Shown piece by piece: positions 45,045-57,081 of a DNA stretch of 64,000 bases. Within the stretch, counting starts at the first letter, position 1; each line of letters opens with the position of its first letter. Origin of the DNA: Aquilaria yunnanensis (Eukaryota; Streptophyta; Magnoliopsida; Malvales; Thymelaeaceae); the NCBI GenBank assembly GCA_039654915.1, contig CM077597.1:25704001-25768000 (forward strand). Direction: 5' to 3'. The translations under genes and the position numbers were made by a program. The notes below the pieces were generated by a model, which did not search any database, had not been told where the DNA came from, and saw nothing but the letters and a program-made list of their open reading frames with translations.

Positions 45045-46739
45045 TTAAAAGAAACGACCCAAAGTACAATACTGCTTTCTGGCCTTAGATATGAACTTCA
45101 TCATTCTTTGAACATTTACTGATGGAGTAGGACAGCTCAGTTCTTCTAACTCCTTGGCTTCTTCGCCCATTAGTTGGGCTTGTTCTGTAACTTTTCTGAC
45201 TTCTACCAAAAATGTTTGCAATTGATCTTGAGAAAATCTGTATTGATCTTCCCAGTATCTGACTCTCATCTCTTTTTGATCGGTTTCATCAACCAATTGG
45301 GAGATGACTTGTTTTTGGTATTCAACTTTCTCTTCGAGGAGTTGTGTTTTGTGACCGAGCTGTTGCATGTCAAGGAGCATCCTCTTGTTCTTCTCCTTTT
45401 CTTCCTCTAGTTCTTTCTCCAACTCTCTTTTCGCCAATTTTCTGATGACCTCTTCAGGTAGAACTATTCCTTCCTTCCGGTTATTTCTCCATTCATAATA
45501 AGCAGTGGGAGAAATAATAGGCCCCGACTTCAATATGAAAATTCTTTTCCACGCAACTGAAATACCCATTGCGAGCTTATTTGAATTTGGATCTTCGTGT
45601 GAAAATTCCAACTTACTCAGATTATGCGTCATGGGTATAAATTGCATGGACCCAAATTGTTTTCGTACTTGAGCTAGGGCATAACTTGTTCCTCCCCATA
45701 TACCTAAGAGAGGAACCCACGGGCAATTGCCGCAACGGTAGACAACGCGGGTGGAGGTAGACCAGGGGGCTCTCCATTCAATTTGGAATTCGATGATGTT
45801 CTTGAAATAATCAACCCATGCTTCCTTGCTGTCGTGATGAATGGTTTCACTTTTCAAAAAGGCTTCGATTGGGATGAAGTCCTTTGAAAAGCGATTTCCA
45901 AATTGTTGCTTCTCACAAGGAAGGTGGCTTTTGATCCAAATGTTGAGGAGATGTGAACATCCTATGAATTTGCCCCCTCTTTGGCGACAAAAGTTTAATG
46001 CCCTGATAGTTTCACATAATATTACTGAGGTCGGATTTATTTGAGCATTGCAGATTTGCTCAAATAGTGTAATGATGTCTCCTTCAATGAATCCGACGAT
46101 TCTTGGGAAGACTACCAGGCCATATATCGCCAAGGCGAAAAGCTTGCATCGTTGATTTTTCTGAGGGAGAACGTGACTTAATTGTTTTAAGTCGATCCAA
46201 CTGATAAATTTTCGAGATCCTTTTGTTGCAAACTTGGTTTGAAGACTGGAAGCTGGCATATCCAATAATTTTGCTAGGGCTCGATGAGGCTCCGTTCTTC
46301 TATCATGTTGATAAGTCTTGATTGGATAGTCGGAGGACCAACCCAAGAGGCTGTTGTATTCTTCAATGGTTGGAACCAGATCCATCTTATCGAAAGAAAA
46401 GCATCGATAAAATGGATCCCAAAATTGTATTAGAGCCCGGACAAGTGATGCATCAACGGTAACCTTTAGTAGGCAAGTGATGTGACCATATTTTGCCGTA
46501 AAAGCTTCCCGATCAGCAGAATTCCAACTATTCCAGACTTGCAATAATTCCGTGGTGTCGTTCTGATTTATCCGGACCGATACCTGGTCCTTAAGCTGTA
46601 CGTGAGAGTGGGATGTCAGAGCATCTCCGTGAAGCTTTTGAGTAGTTTCGGAATATTCCATAGCTTCAGGCTGAGTTTCGATTACCGTGTCATTCCATGA
46701 TCCAGTAACAGCCGTGGGAAGATAATCGAGAATATCCAT
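45045..46739 (-). CDS. Ogre/Tat ORF1 (DUF7745-like)
   Basis: 564 residues, open, lying between the 5' leader and gag on the element strand. The N-terminal two-thirds resemble the plant-mobile-type domain found as the extra ORF of Ogre/Tat elements (LVRALIQFWDPFYRCFSF, then DLVPTIEEYNSLLGW). Residues ~430-520 form a charged coiled coil (glutamate/lysine/leucine-rich). There are no enzyme motifs. Role unknown. Its position upstream of gag is diagnostic of the lineage. Confidence 0.85.
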   Translation of the reverse strand: MDILDYLPTAVTGSWNDTVIETQPEAMEYSETTQKLHGDALTSHSHVQLKDQVSVRINQNDTTELLQVWNSWNSADREAFTAKYGHITCLLKVTVDASLVRALIQFWDPFYRCFSFDKMDLVPTIEEYNSLLGWSSDYPIKTYQHDRRTEPHRALAKLLDMPASSLQTKFATKGSRKFISWIDLKQLSHVLPQKNQRCKLFALAIYGLVVFPRIVGFIEGDIITLFEQICNAQINPTSVILCETIRALNFCRQRGGKFIGCSHLLNIWIKSHLPCEKQQFGNRFSKDFIPIEAFLKSETIHHDSKEAWVDYFKNIIEFQIEWRAPWSTSTRVVYRCGNCPWVPLLGIWGGTSYALAQVRKQFGSMQFIPMTHNLSKLEFSHEDPNSNKLAMGISVAWKRIFILKSGPIISPTAYYEWRNNRKEGIVLPEEVIRKLAKRELEKELEEEKEKNKRMLLDMQQLGHKTQLLEEKVEYQKQVISQLVDETDQKEMRVRYWEDQYRFSQDQLQTFLVEVRKVTEQAQLMGEEAKELEELSCPTPSVNVQRMMKFISKARKQYCTLGRFF

Positions 46740-47340
46740 GATAATAGTTCTTTCACCAAATACTTATCTTTAATGATGAAATGTATATGCCGGAAAAATA
46801 AGGAAAAATAGAGATAGTAAAAAAAATAACACATAGGATCAAACATATAGATAAAACAAAACCTATGGAAATGGGAACCGAGGTATGGGAAATTCTTAAT
46901 GGCTGGTTCTAAGGTAAAGTAAGGAATTCTACATGTAGAAGGTGGTTTATCAAAAAGGCAAGGGATAGTTCCCGAATCCCGTCACTGAATCATAGTGACG
47001 GCCCGATTCCTTACCCTCTAGGGTTTATGTAAGGAATGGATTAATTCGAGTCGTAGCTTTTCGTGGGCCCATGCAGAGACTAACCGTCTCAAAAGGCAAT
47101 ACACTACTTTGCTACTTTGAAACCGGTGAAGGCTTGGAGACCGTGGCCTCACAAGGACAGCAACACCAATTCCGCTTAGAAAGAATCGTGTTTGATTTAA
47201 GGAAGCTCGGGTATAGAGCTTCATTTTGTGAATGCATTATGCATGTTTACTTAAGTAAATATAATATATAAATCCACATAATAGTAAAGCAAAGTAAATA
47301 AAAACAAATCAACTTTAGGCTCGACTCACTAACGTCGACT
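46740..47340 (-). other. 5' leader of Ogre-type element
   Basis: Untranslated region between the primer site and ORF1. Contains a perfect 7-bp inverted repeat with a 7-base loop (46980-47000, CGTCACT/AGTGACG), a candidate packaging or translation structure. No gene is seen. Confidence 0.6.
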
Positions 47341-47357
47341 CCCCAGTGGAGTTGCCA
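47341..47357 (-). other. Primer-binding site, tRNA-Arg type
   Basis: The element strand reads TGGCAACTCCACTGGGG, three bases after the 5' LTR. It resembles the complement of a plant tRNA-Arg 3' end (GGAGTCG-CCA), the primer class of Ogre elements, with mismatches. Confidence 0.6.
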
Positions 47358-47637
47358 AGCTGTGGCAACGTCGGGTTGGGTCATTTTCGGGAGTCGCCAC
47401 CAATTGGTTTTCGCTCAGGTCGATTGGATACCTTAAAATATGGTCTGCGAGAGTTCGGGGATCGGGAGTACGGTTACGCTAAAACAATATTGTTATAGCG
47501 CCCAAAATTGGCACCTTAGTTGATTTTAATTTTGTTTTACTTTGCTTTAAAAAAATTCAGTTAATTTTCAAACTAGAAATTTTAACTGAATTAGTTGAAT
47601 GTGGATTTTTGGAAATTAATTTGTATAGAATTTTATA

Positions 47638-47860
47638 CTTCCGAACCATGGACTCTGCCGAGTCATTTGGACACGGAAGATTTTGATTCCGAACCATGGA
47701 CTCTGCCGAGTCATTTGGACATGGAATTTGGTGAAATTTTAAACAATTTTATCCATATTGTAAAAATATGGATTTTTATCTTTTTATTTAATTTGTTTAT
47801 TTTAAAAAGTTTGATATTTTCCAAACCGTAGATCCTACCGGATCATCCGGATATGGAAAT
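47638..47860. repeat. Covarying hairpins in 5' LTR
   Basis: Three units as at 26639-26860, with a fourth at about 49221-49263. The first unit here has the fully paired GACTC/GAGTC inner stem. Confidence 0.85.
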
Positions 47861-47974
47861 TGATTTATCGTAATTATTTAATTCTTATTATTATGAAATT
47901 AATTTTTAAATGGTAATTCTTTTTGTTTATGAATGATTTTTAATACTAACTAAAAAATTTATCTTTATATTTTT

Positions 47975-48359
47975 TACTTCTTTTTTTACTTTCTTTCTTT
48001 TTCTTCTTTTTTTTACTTATTTTTACTTCTTTTTTTTAATTTCTTTTAATTTTTTTTCTTTTCTTTCTTTTTTATTCTTTTCTTTCTTTCTTTTCTTTTT
48101 CTTTTTCTTTCTTTTATCTTTCTTTTCTTTTTCTTATATTTCCTTTCTTTTCTTTATCTTATCTTTCTTTTATTTTTCTTTCTTATCTTTCTTTTATCTT
48201 TCTTGTCTTTTCTTTCTTTCTTTTCTTATCTTATCTTTTCTTTTATATTTTTTTTATCTTTCTTTTCTTTCTTATCTTTCTTTTATTTTTCTTTCTTATC
48301 TTTCTTTTATTTTTCTTATCTTTCTTTTTTTTCTTGTTTACTTTTTTTGTTTTCTTGTT
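47975..48359 (-). repeat. Pyrimidine tract in 5' LTR
   Basis: Counterpart of 26975-27360, with a few T/C and G/C differences. Confidence 0.9.
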
Positions 48360-49539
48360 TAATGAAAGATATTTATTATTTTAAAGGATTACTCAATTTA
48401 TAAAAGAATTAAAAAAAATAATAATTAATTTTTATTTAATAAGAAGTTAATTTAAAAGAATTAAAGAGTTTAAAAATAAAAATTTTGATCATGGTACGGG
48501 GCGTTGTTACTCAGCCAGACCCTCTTCACCAGGTGAAGCAGCTCAAAAGCGGGCACGAGACAGTTTCCAGCCAATATACCATGAACTAAAAAAAATTTTT
48601 ATTTTTATTTTTATTTTTTATTATTTTTTTTATTAAGAGAATCAAAAATTTTAAACAAAAGAAGAAAAGTTTTGATATTTATTTAATTTATTTTTGGAAT
48701 AAAAGATTATTTAACCGAAAACTTATATGTATTTTAAAACAAAAGTCTTGATATTTTTATTTTTATATTCTTCTTTGTTTGATGAAAGATTTTTTTTTTA
48801 ATTTTAATTTATATTTCTGAAAATATATCTAATCAATAAGTCAAAAATATTTAAGAGAAAATTCAATTATTTTTGTTTTATTTTGTATTATTTTGAAATT
48901 ATTTGATTAAGATTTTTATAAAGGAAACAAAAAGTTATATCTTTTAATAAGTAAAATATTACTGAATAAAATATTAACCCAAAATTTTTATTCTTTTCAT
49001 TCTTTTCATTAATAAAGAAAACTAAAAAAAAATTATATTTTAAAAGAATAAAATATTATTGAAAAATATTAACTCAAAAATTTTACGCTTTTTATTCTTT
49101 TTAATAAAGAAAACTAAAAAAATTATATATTAATAGATAATTAATATATTAGTCTAAATTTTTTTTTTATTTTTTGTAAAGAAAAAAAAATTTATTTATA
49201 TATTTTATTTTAAAAATATTTCCGAGCCATGGATCCTGGCGGATCATTTGGTCATGGAGTTTTAATTAATTTTTTTTTATTTCATTAATTATTAATTTTA
49301 AAGATGTATTAAAAGAATATTTTATGTTTATTTATTTATGTATTTTATTTTTGAATTATTTCATTATGTTTGTTTATTAAAAGGAATAAAAACTTTGTTT
49401 CAAAATAAAAAAAGTAATTTTTATTAGCCTTTAGAAAATTATTCACATAAAATTCCTTTTTTTATCTTTTAATCATAAAAAAATTCAATTAATAAAGTGG
49501 GGCTTTTTGGCCATCCACTTTAATAACACAATAATAATA

Positions 49540-50190
49540 GAAGTTAGCACAATTAATATAGTTAGATTAGTTGGATTAGTTAGTTAATAACAATAAAAAA
49601 AAGGTTAGTAAAAGTTAGATTAAATTAATTAACAACAATAATAAAAATTAGCCAAGTTTAATTAAATTAATTGTTAACAACAATAATAAAAAGTTAGTCA
49701 AGTTAATTAAGTTAATTAATTACAACAAAAAGAAAAGTTAGACAATTTAATTAATTTAATTAATTAACAACAATAATAAAAGTTAGCCAAGTTTAATTAA
49801 GTTAATTAATTAACAACAATAAATAAAAATTAACCAAGTTTAATTAAGTTAATTAATTAACAACAATAAATAAAAGTTAGCCAAGTTTAATTAAGTTAAT
49901 TAATTACAACAATAATAAAAGTTAGTCAATTTTAATTAAATTAAAAGTTAGCCAAGTTTAATTAAATTAATTAATTAACAACAATAAATAAAAATTAGCC
50001 AAGTTTAATTAAGTTAATTAATTAACAACAATAAATAAAAATTAGCCAAGTTTAATTAAGTTAATTAATTAACAACAATAAATAAAAGTTAGCCAAGTTT
50101 AATTAAGTTAATTAATTACAACAAAAATAAAAGTTAGACAATTTAATTAATTATTAACAACAATAATAATAAAGGTTAGTAAAAATTAGC
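49540..50190. repeat. A/T-rich tandem array in 5' LTR
   Basis: Counterpart of 28540-29200, with the same order of units. Confidence 0.85.
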
Positions 50191-50409
50191 AAGTTAGTTG
50201 TTAGTTGCTAATAACAAAAAAAAAAAAAAAAGGTTAGTAATAATAACAATAATAAACAAATAAATAAACAAGTAAAAAAATAAATGAGTTAGTTAATTAA
50301 TTTTCTGCAAAGACAAAATAAAAAGGTTAGTGACCTAATAGAAAGAAATTGAAAAGATGATGGGTGAAACAAGGGTTTACCCTTTTAGTTTTGAATTTTG
50401 AATCCCAGG

Positions 50410-50728
50410 AAATGAGAACGACGACGGCGCGAGGGGGGAAAGGGAGGGGCAGCTAGCGGCACGGCCAGGGGCAGGGGGCGACGGCGTGGGGCACGGGGGG
50501 GGGGGGGGGGGGGGGGGGGGGGGCGGCGGCGAGGGCGGCGCTGCGGCGGGCAGGGGCGACGCGGCGGCGGGCAGGGGTGGCGCCGGGCAGGGGCGGTGCG
50601 ACAGGAGCAGAGGGAGCTGGGCGACGCGGCGGGCTGGGGGAGAGCGCGGCGGCGGCAGGTGCTGCGAGGGGAGGGCACGGCGGCGGCGAACGGCGTAGGG
50701 CGGCGGCGGCGGGCGGCGAGGGGCACGG

Positions 50729-50762
<34 letters not shown>

Positions 50763-50765
50763 GAA
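50410..50765. repeat. GC-rich block, G-run and GA microsatellite in 5' LTR
   Basis: Counterpart of 29417-29756. The G-run is 29 bases here (50495-50523) against 22 there, and the (GA)n is shorter, so both are length-variable between otherwise near-identical LTRs. Confidence 0.85.
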
Positions 50766-50910
50766 CAGCAGTGAAAAAAAAAAAATTTGGCTTTCTGGGG
50801 AAGAAGGGAAGAGGGCTGGGGCTAAGGGCTGTAATTTTCTCTTTTTTTTTAAAACGGAGCTCTAAGTTTTTTTGCTATTTTTTTCTGTGTTCAGCACAAA
50901 ATTTGGGGGG

Positions 50911-50919
50911 CTATTTATA
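50911..50919 (-). promoter_or_regulatory. TATA box of Ogre-type 5' LTR
   Basis: CTCTATAAATAGCCCC on the element strand, the likely promoter of the genomic RNA. Confidence 0.75.
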
Positions 50920-51408
50920 GAGGAAGTTTAGCTGAACTGTTGATGGATAAATTAATAAAAAATTTCAAACTTATCTCTTAAATTGGTAAAATGACAATTT
51001 TAGTCCTTTACGTCTCTCAGCCTCTGGATAAGTTCCTGAAGCTTCTGATTTTGACAATTTTGTCGTTTTCTGTCAATTTGAGCCAAAAACGTCGGCAGGC
51101 TCAAAATTTTATGTGACAAACTACCAAATGCTCCTGGAACTTTCAGAATTTGTCAATTTTACCTGAAACTTCTCAATTTTGTTATTTTTATCTCAAACTT
51201 TTTAATTTTGTCATTTTTATGGAGTTTTCTTTTTTTCTTTCAAACATACACATATACACACATATATCAAATCTTCACAAAACAAAACAAAAAAATATAT
51301 TTTAAACTAATTCAAAAAATTTAGTAATAATAATAACAATAATAATAATAATATATTTTTTTATTTAATTATTTTAATGGCCGGACGAAATTGGGTGTCA
51401 ACAACCAT

Positions 51409-54021
51409 GAACTAAAATTTTTTTTTTTTTTTTACTTAACAACATGGTTCAGATTTATTTTACATATATATATTTTTTATGGCTAATTTCTTTAAATGAA
51501 ATGAGTTTAACCATAAAATAAAGAAAAATTAAATAAAAATAAATAAAGTGGAGGTTTTCTTCTTTTATTTATTTATTTATTTATTGTTATTTTTGAAATC
51601 ATTTGACTAAGATTTTTATAAAGGAAACAAAAAGTTATATCTTTTCATTATTTTAAAAGAAATAAGTAAAATATTACTGAATAAAATATTATCCTAAAAT
51701 TTTTATTCTTTTTATTCTTTTTATTAATAAAGAAAGCTAAAAATTATATTTTATTATTTTAAAAGAAATAAATAAAATATTACTGAAAAATATTAACCCA
51801 AAAATTTACACTTTTTATTAATAAAGAAAACTAAAAAGTTATATTATAAAAATAAGTAAAATATTACTGAAAAATATTAACCCAAAAATTTTACTCTTTT
51901 TATTCTTTTTTTATTAATAAAGAAAACTAAAAAGTTATATTTTATTATTTTAATAAATAATTAATATAATAGTCCCAAAATTTTATTTTTAATAAAGAAA
52001 AGTTTATTTATATACTTTATTTAAAAATATTTCCAAGCCATGGATCCTGGCGGATCATTTGGTCATGGATCATTTGGTCATGGATTTTTAATTTTTGTTA
52101 AATTAATTTCTAATTTTAATTATAATTTTATTGGATTTTTCTTGAATTTTTAATTTTAAAGATATGTTTAAAAAGAATTGATTTGTATATTTTTTTAGAA
52201 TTATTTAATTATTTCTATTTATTAATTTTAACAAAAAGGAATAAAAAGTCAACTTTGTTATTTTTAAAGAAATAATAAAAAATAAAAATAATTGGCTTTT
52301 AAAAATGATTTTTTATTAGCCTTAATAATTAATTACAAAATAACCTTCTTTTAATTTTCATTTATTTATTTATTAGTAAAGGGTAAAGGTGAATTAAATA
52401 TAATAAAGTGGGGCTTTTTGGCCATCCACTTTAAAAATAAATAATAATAAAGGTTAGCAAAGTTGATTAAATTAATTAACAACAATAATAAAAATTAGCC
52501 AAGTTTAATTAATTGTTAACAACAATAATAAAAAGTTAGTCAAGTTAATTTATTAACAACAATAATAAAAAGTTAGCCAAGTTAATTAATTAATAACAAT
52601 AATAAAAGTTAGCCAAATTAATTAATTGTTAATTAACCAAATTAATTAAATTAATTAATTAACAACAATAATAAAAAGTTAGAAGTTAATTAATTAACAA
52701 CAATAATAAAAGTTAGCCAAATTAATTAATTGTTAATTAACCAAGTTAATTAAATTAATTAATTAATTACAATAATAAAAAGTTAGTCAAGTTAATTAAT
52801 TAACAACAATAATAAAAGTTAGCCAAATTAATTAATTGTTAATTAACCAAGTTAATTAAATTAATTAATTAACAACAATAATAAAAGTTAAACAATTTAA
52901 TTAATTATTAACAACAATAATAATAAAGGTTAGTAAAAATTAGCAAGTTAGTTGTTAGTTGTTAATAACAACAAAAAAAGAAAAAGGTTAGTAATAATAA
53001 CAATAATAAACAAATAAATAAACAAGTAAAAAAAATAAAAGAGTTAATTAATTAATTTTCTGCAAAGACAAAATAAAAAGGTTAGTGACTTAATAGAAAG
53101 AAATTGAAAAGATGATGGGTGAAACAGGGGTTTACCCTTTTGAATTAAAATTTTGAATTCCTGGGAAACGAAAACAGAGCACACGCGAGGGAGGAAGGCG
53201 GGGGCGACGGAGCGCGGCGACGGCGTGGCGGCAGCACGGCGGCGGCGTGACGAGACGACGACGGCGGAGTGGGGAGGCGACGGGCGACGGCGTGACGGCG
53301 TGAACGGCAGCGACGGAGCAAAAGAGAGGAGAGACAGCGAGTGAAACGGAAGAGAGAGAAAGGAAGAAGATGGTCTGATCGTAAGAAAACAAAGTTTGGG
53401 ACTTTCTGGGCAGAGGGAGGATAAGCTAGGGAATAAGGCTGTAATTTTATCTTTTTTTAAAACGGAGCTCTAAGCTTTTTCTCTATTTTTTTCTGTATTC
53501 AGCACTAAATTTGGAGGCCTATTTATAGAGGAAGTTTGGCCGAACTGTTTATGGATAAATTAATAAAAAATTTCAAACTTATCTTTTAAATTGGTAAAAT
53601 GACAATTTCAGTCCTTTACGTCTCTCAGCCTCTGGATAAGTTCCTGAACCTTCTGATTTTGACAATTTTGTCGTTTTCTGTCAATTTGGGCCAGAAACGT
53701 CGGTCGACCCAAAAATTCATGTGACAAACTACCAAATGCTCCTGGAACTTTCAGAATTTGTCAATTTTTCCCGAAACTTCTTAATTTTGTCATTTTTACC
53801 TCAAACTTTTAAATTTTGCCATTTTTTTGGAGTTTTCTTTTTTTCTTTCAAATACACACATATATCATTTTAAATCAAATCTTCACAAAACAAAAATGTA
53901 TTTTAAACTAATTAAAATTTTTAGTAATAATAATAATAATAAAAATAATAATTTTTTAATTTCTTTTATTTAATTTTTTTTAAAAAAATTTTTTATGGTC
54001 GGACGAAATTGGGTGTCAACA
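51409..54021 (-). mobile_element. Solo LTR of Ogre-type family, right part
   Basis: Continues 25441-26361 after the Ogre-type insertion and ends TGTCAACA just before the TSD CATGG (54022-54026). Diverged from the two intact LTRs, especially in the A/T array and the GC-rich block (53160-53340), so it is an older family member. TATA box at 53519-53527; fourth hairpin unit at about 52030-52070, with a local duplication of its right arm. Confidence 0.92.
53519..53527 (-). promoter_or_regulatory. TATA box of solo LTR
   Basis: Same TATAAATAG element as in the intact LTRs. If active it would transcribe into the left part of the LTR, not into the transposase. Confidence 0.5.
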
Positions 54022-54026
54022 CATGG

Positions 54027-54890
54027 GACAGCTGTCGACAACAAAATATTGTTATGAAGGCATGTTTATTATGGACAATTAATGATTTTCCTGCACTAGG
54101 AAACCTTTCAGGTTGGAGTACCCATGGTAAGCTAGCGTGTCCATATTGCATGGATGAAATTGACACATTTATGTTGAAGAAATGCAGAAAGCCATGTTGG
54201 TTTGATTGTCACAGGGTTTTTTTACCGCATAATCACACATTCCGTTCGAATGTAACATCGTTCATCCCAGGGAAGAAGGTTAGTGCTGTTGCTAGTCCAT
54301 ATAAGTCAGGTGAGGACATACATGATATGTTGGTTGGGTATTGTTTTCCTCCGTTTGGCTCTTCATATGATAAACACCGAGTTGCGGGGTTTGGAGAATG
54401 GCATAATTGGTTAAAGTGGAGTATATTCTGGGAGTTGCCGTACTGGAAGCATTTGCTAGTTCGCCATAATTTGGACGTCATGCATATTGAAAAAAATTGT
54501 TTCGAGAATATTTTTAATACTGTTATGGATATACGTGGGAAAACAAAAGATAACTCCAATTCTCGCCTTTCGCTTCAGGAGTTAAAAAATATGCGGCGTG
54601 AACTACATTTACGAAATATTAGGGGGAAATGTGTAAAACCAAAAGCATCTTATACGTTGAGTCGGGAACATATAAGAGATGTTACTCTGTGGCTGAGAAC
54701 GATAAAGATGCCTGATGGGTATGCCTCGAACTTGGGCCGTACTGTTAACTTGAGTGACGGTACATTCTATAACTTCAAGAGTCATGATTGTCATGTGTTA
54801 ATGCTTCCAGTACGGCAACTCCCAGAATATACTGAGACTCAGACCCAGGTCCCAGATACCCAGGCGCAGACATCGGTGCCACAGACCTAG
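54027..54890 (+). pseudogene. CACTA transposase (TNP2-like), 3' part, truncated
   Basis: Continues the frame broken at 25440. TNP2 motifs: WTINDFPALGNLSGWSTHG, ACPYCM, NLDVMHIEKN, and PDGYASN near the end, closing with KSHDCHVLM. Shortly after this last motif, where a TNP2 protein would go on for some hundreds of residues, the sequence turns into a Q/T/P-rich repeat and meets TAG at 54888-54890. The same frame continues into the TNPA-like gene, so an internal deletion seems to have fused the two. The adjacent repeat unit has CAG where this one has TAG, so the stop is one C-to-T change. Confidence 0.88.
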
Positions 54891-56796
54891 TCGCAGACAT
54901 CGGTGCCACAGACCCAGCCACAGACCCAGCTGCCATATACTCCGGTGCCACGACCTCATGTGCCGCAAACGTTTGGCGCATCGAGCTCATCATTTCAGCA
55001 GTTTCGAGACACGCAGACTGATGCGTATTACCCGGATATGAGCGGAATATCCGGGTCATTTCAGTTCCAGCAGACAGGGATCGGGCAGCCCACATGGGAT
55101 GTCGATCCTAACACATTCATTGATCCAGAGGAGCTGGGTATATCCACTTCTCATCTACCCAGCCTACACCCGAGTCAGCAGCAGCAGCAGCCGCCTCAGC
55201 AGGGCCAGGCCACTGGCGGCCCAGCGGTCGCACCTGACGCGCATCCAGCTGCATGGGCCCCATTACCTAGAGGGCGAGGCCCACGGGTAGTTGACTTACC
55301 ACCACCTCCACCTCCGCAGGACCGTCCGCTCATCGTCCCTCAAGAGTAAGTATTACTGACTCTTAAGTCATTAATTATGATATAATTATACGTTGTTCTT
55401 AGTTACATCAGTTTATATATATATCTTACTATAATCATTATTTGTTACAGCTTACTCACTGATGACTCCCTTCGTTCCACCATAGCCTCTATTCATGTGA
55501 GGTTGTGGGACGAAGGTTCTATAGCTTGGTCACATGCATCTCGAGCTGCACGAGAGGAGCACGTGACCACGTTAGAGGTAATTGGTTGTTATACATTTTT
55601 AAACAATACTTTACATATGAAAAAATTAATAATTTTTTTCTTCTTTGTGAAATTGCAGAACTACTATAGATGGGACCCTAGAGACTTCGGCGCCATCCGC
55701 CGAATTGTGTTCGACTACTATTCGCGGTCCGTGCGGAACCGCGTCTATCATTGGAGGTCCGTCGCGATTCAGAAGATCCCCGCCTTCTTCGACAACCCTG
55801 ACTACAATTTGCTGTGGCCACATGTTCCACCCTGCTACAGTTAGCAGGTGTGGAATCAGTTGTGTGACCAGTGGGAGCAGGAGCGATGGAAGAAGCTATC
55901 GGAGGTTGGCTCCCATGCCAAGCACATAGCGGATAGCTCAGGCCTTGTTCCGAAGCACACGATGGGCTCAATCCCAGGCGAGATGCACTGGGATTGTATG
56001 GTACCAACTTGGACCTTTCCATACATTATAAATTTTGTATGATTTATTAATTACATAAATTTTTAATGATATCTAAAATTGTGCAGACAAAAGCAAATGA
56101 TGAAGTTGAGCCATCATTTGATGAGTGGTGGTCTCATACTCATAGATGGAAGAAGACCGGTCAGCCCATCGATCTGATTTCACAGCAGCTGCAGGTAATA
56201 AATGTTCATTTACCACTACAAACATTGATTTAAAAATATAATATTTGTCTTACTAACTCTAATTTCTTTTTCTTGTAGGATGGATATGTCCAGCGGATTC
56301 AACAAAAATACCAGAATCCGGATGACCGCCCGCAGTTCGATGCAAAGGTCTGGAGCGAGGTACGAGGCCCACAAAAAAAGGGCTGACTACCGGGTGTTCC
56401 GCGCCGACTCTCTGATCCCCAGACATTTGGACCACATCGGGTATTTTTTATTTTTATTTAACTTTATTAATTATTTTTATCACTTTTACGTTGCTAATTA
56501 CTACTTACAAAATTTTTTAGGCTCCACGTGCTGATTCGGAGGAGATTGCTCAGCTAAGGGCTGGGAACACCCAGCTACGGAGTGATTTTACGCGGCTACA
56601 GGCAGATGTTCATACTCAGGTTCAGCGAGAGACCGAGGCTGTAATGAGCGCCATGCTTAACAGGTTGATCCAGCAGGGGATTATACCTGCATCGGCGCTC
56701 TCAAACGACCTACGGACCGGTTCCTCCACTCAACCTCCTGCTGACGATCGTAGCCAGCGAGATGACGATGATCAGCCCGGGACTGCATCTCATTGA
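54891..56796 (+). pseudogene. CACTA accessory protein gene (Transposase_24/TNPA-like)
   Basis: Six exon-like blocks with good GT/AG ends that join in frame: to 55345, 55451-55577, 55659-56000, 56087-56194, 56279-56440 and 56521-56796 (stop 56794-56796). A Q/P-rich N-terminal part is followed by the Ptta/En-Spm plant transposase region (VYHWRSVAI, then a WNQLCDQW stretch; WWSHTHRWKK) and a coiled-coil tail. Proteins of this type bind the subterminal arrays. Defects: TAG at 55842-55844 in exon 3, and an apparent frameshift in an A-run in exon 5 (near 56375), after which the expected residues continue in another frame. No ATG of its own; the frame comes from the TNP2 part. Confidence 0.82.
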
Positions 56797-56897
56797 TTTT
56801 ATATTAGATCTCCTTCAGTTCTTTGTAATTAACTTTTTCTTGTAAAATTTGATTACTTTTGTGTATAGTAATTTTATTGATTACTTTGATCAATTGT

Positions 56898-56954
<57 letters not shown>

Positions 56955-56967
56955 TATTAACAAAATA

Positions 56968-57012
<45 letters not shown>

Positions 57013-57019
57013 TATTAAC

Positions 57020-57081
<62 letters not shown>

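Larger units (their letters stand above)
47361..51403 (-). repeat. Ogre-type 5' LTR
   Basis: 4,043 bp, almost identical to 26362-30398. On the element strand it starts TGTTGACACC at 51403 and ends at 47361. Transcription from the TATA box at 50911-50919 would carry the GC-rich block, the A/T array and the hairpins in the RNA leader. Confidence 0.95.
26357..51408 (-). mobile_element. 25-kb Ogre/Tat-type retrotransposon with cargo genes
   Basis: LTRs at 47361-51403 (5') and 26362-30398 (3'), with a perfect TSD ACCAT (26357-26361 and 51404-51408). On the minus strand the order is LTR, primer site, ORF1, gag-protease, intron, RT-RNase H-second RNase H-integrase, four cysteine-rich cargo ORFs, a LOG-like ORF, a tandem repeat, polypurine tract, LTR. 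Great length, an ORF upstream of gag, an intron between protease and RT and a dual RNase H are the hallmarks of the Ogre/Tat lineage of Ty3/gypsy. The LTRs are nearly identical, so insertion was recent. Pol has two nonsense codons; all other ORFs are open. Confidence 0.93.

Noticed and set aside
25441..54021. A second full-length Ogre-type element with LTRs at 25441 and 54021
   Set aside because: The two parts sum to a single ~3.5-kb LTR with one start and one end and no interior, so it is a solo LTR.
55830..55860. An intron around the TAG at 55842 in the accessory CACTA gene
   Set aside because: The 'ttagcag' could be read as an acceptor, but no donor fits and the coding sequence continues in the same frame on both sides.
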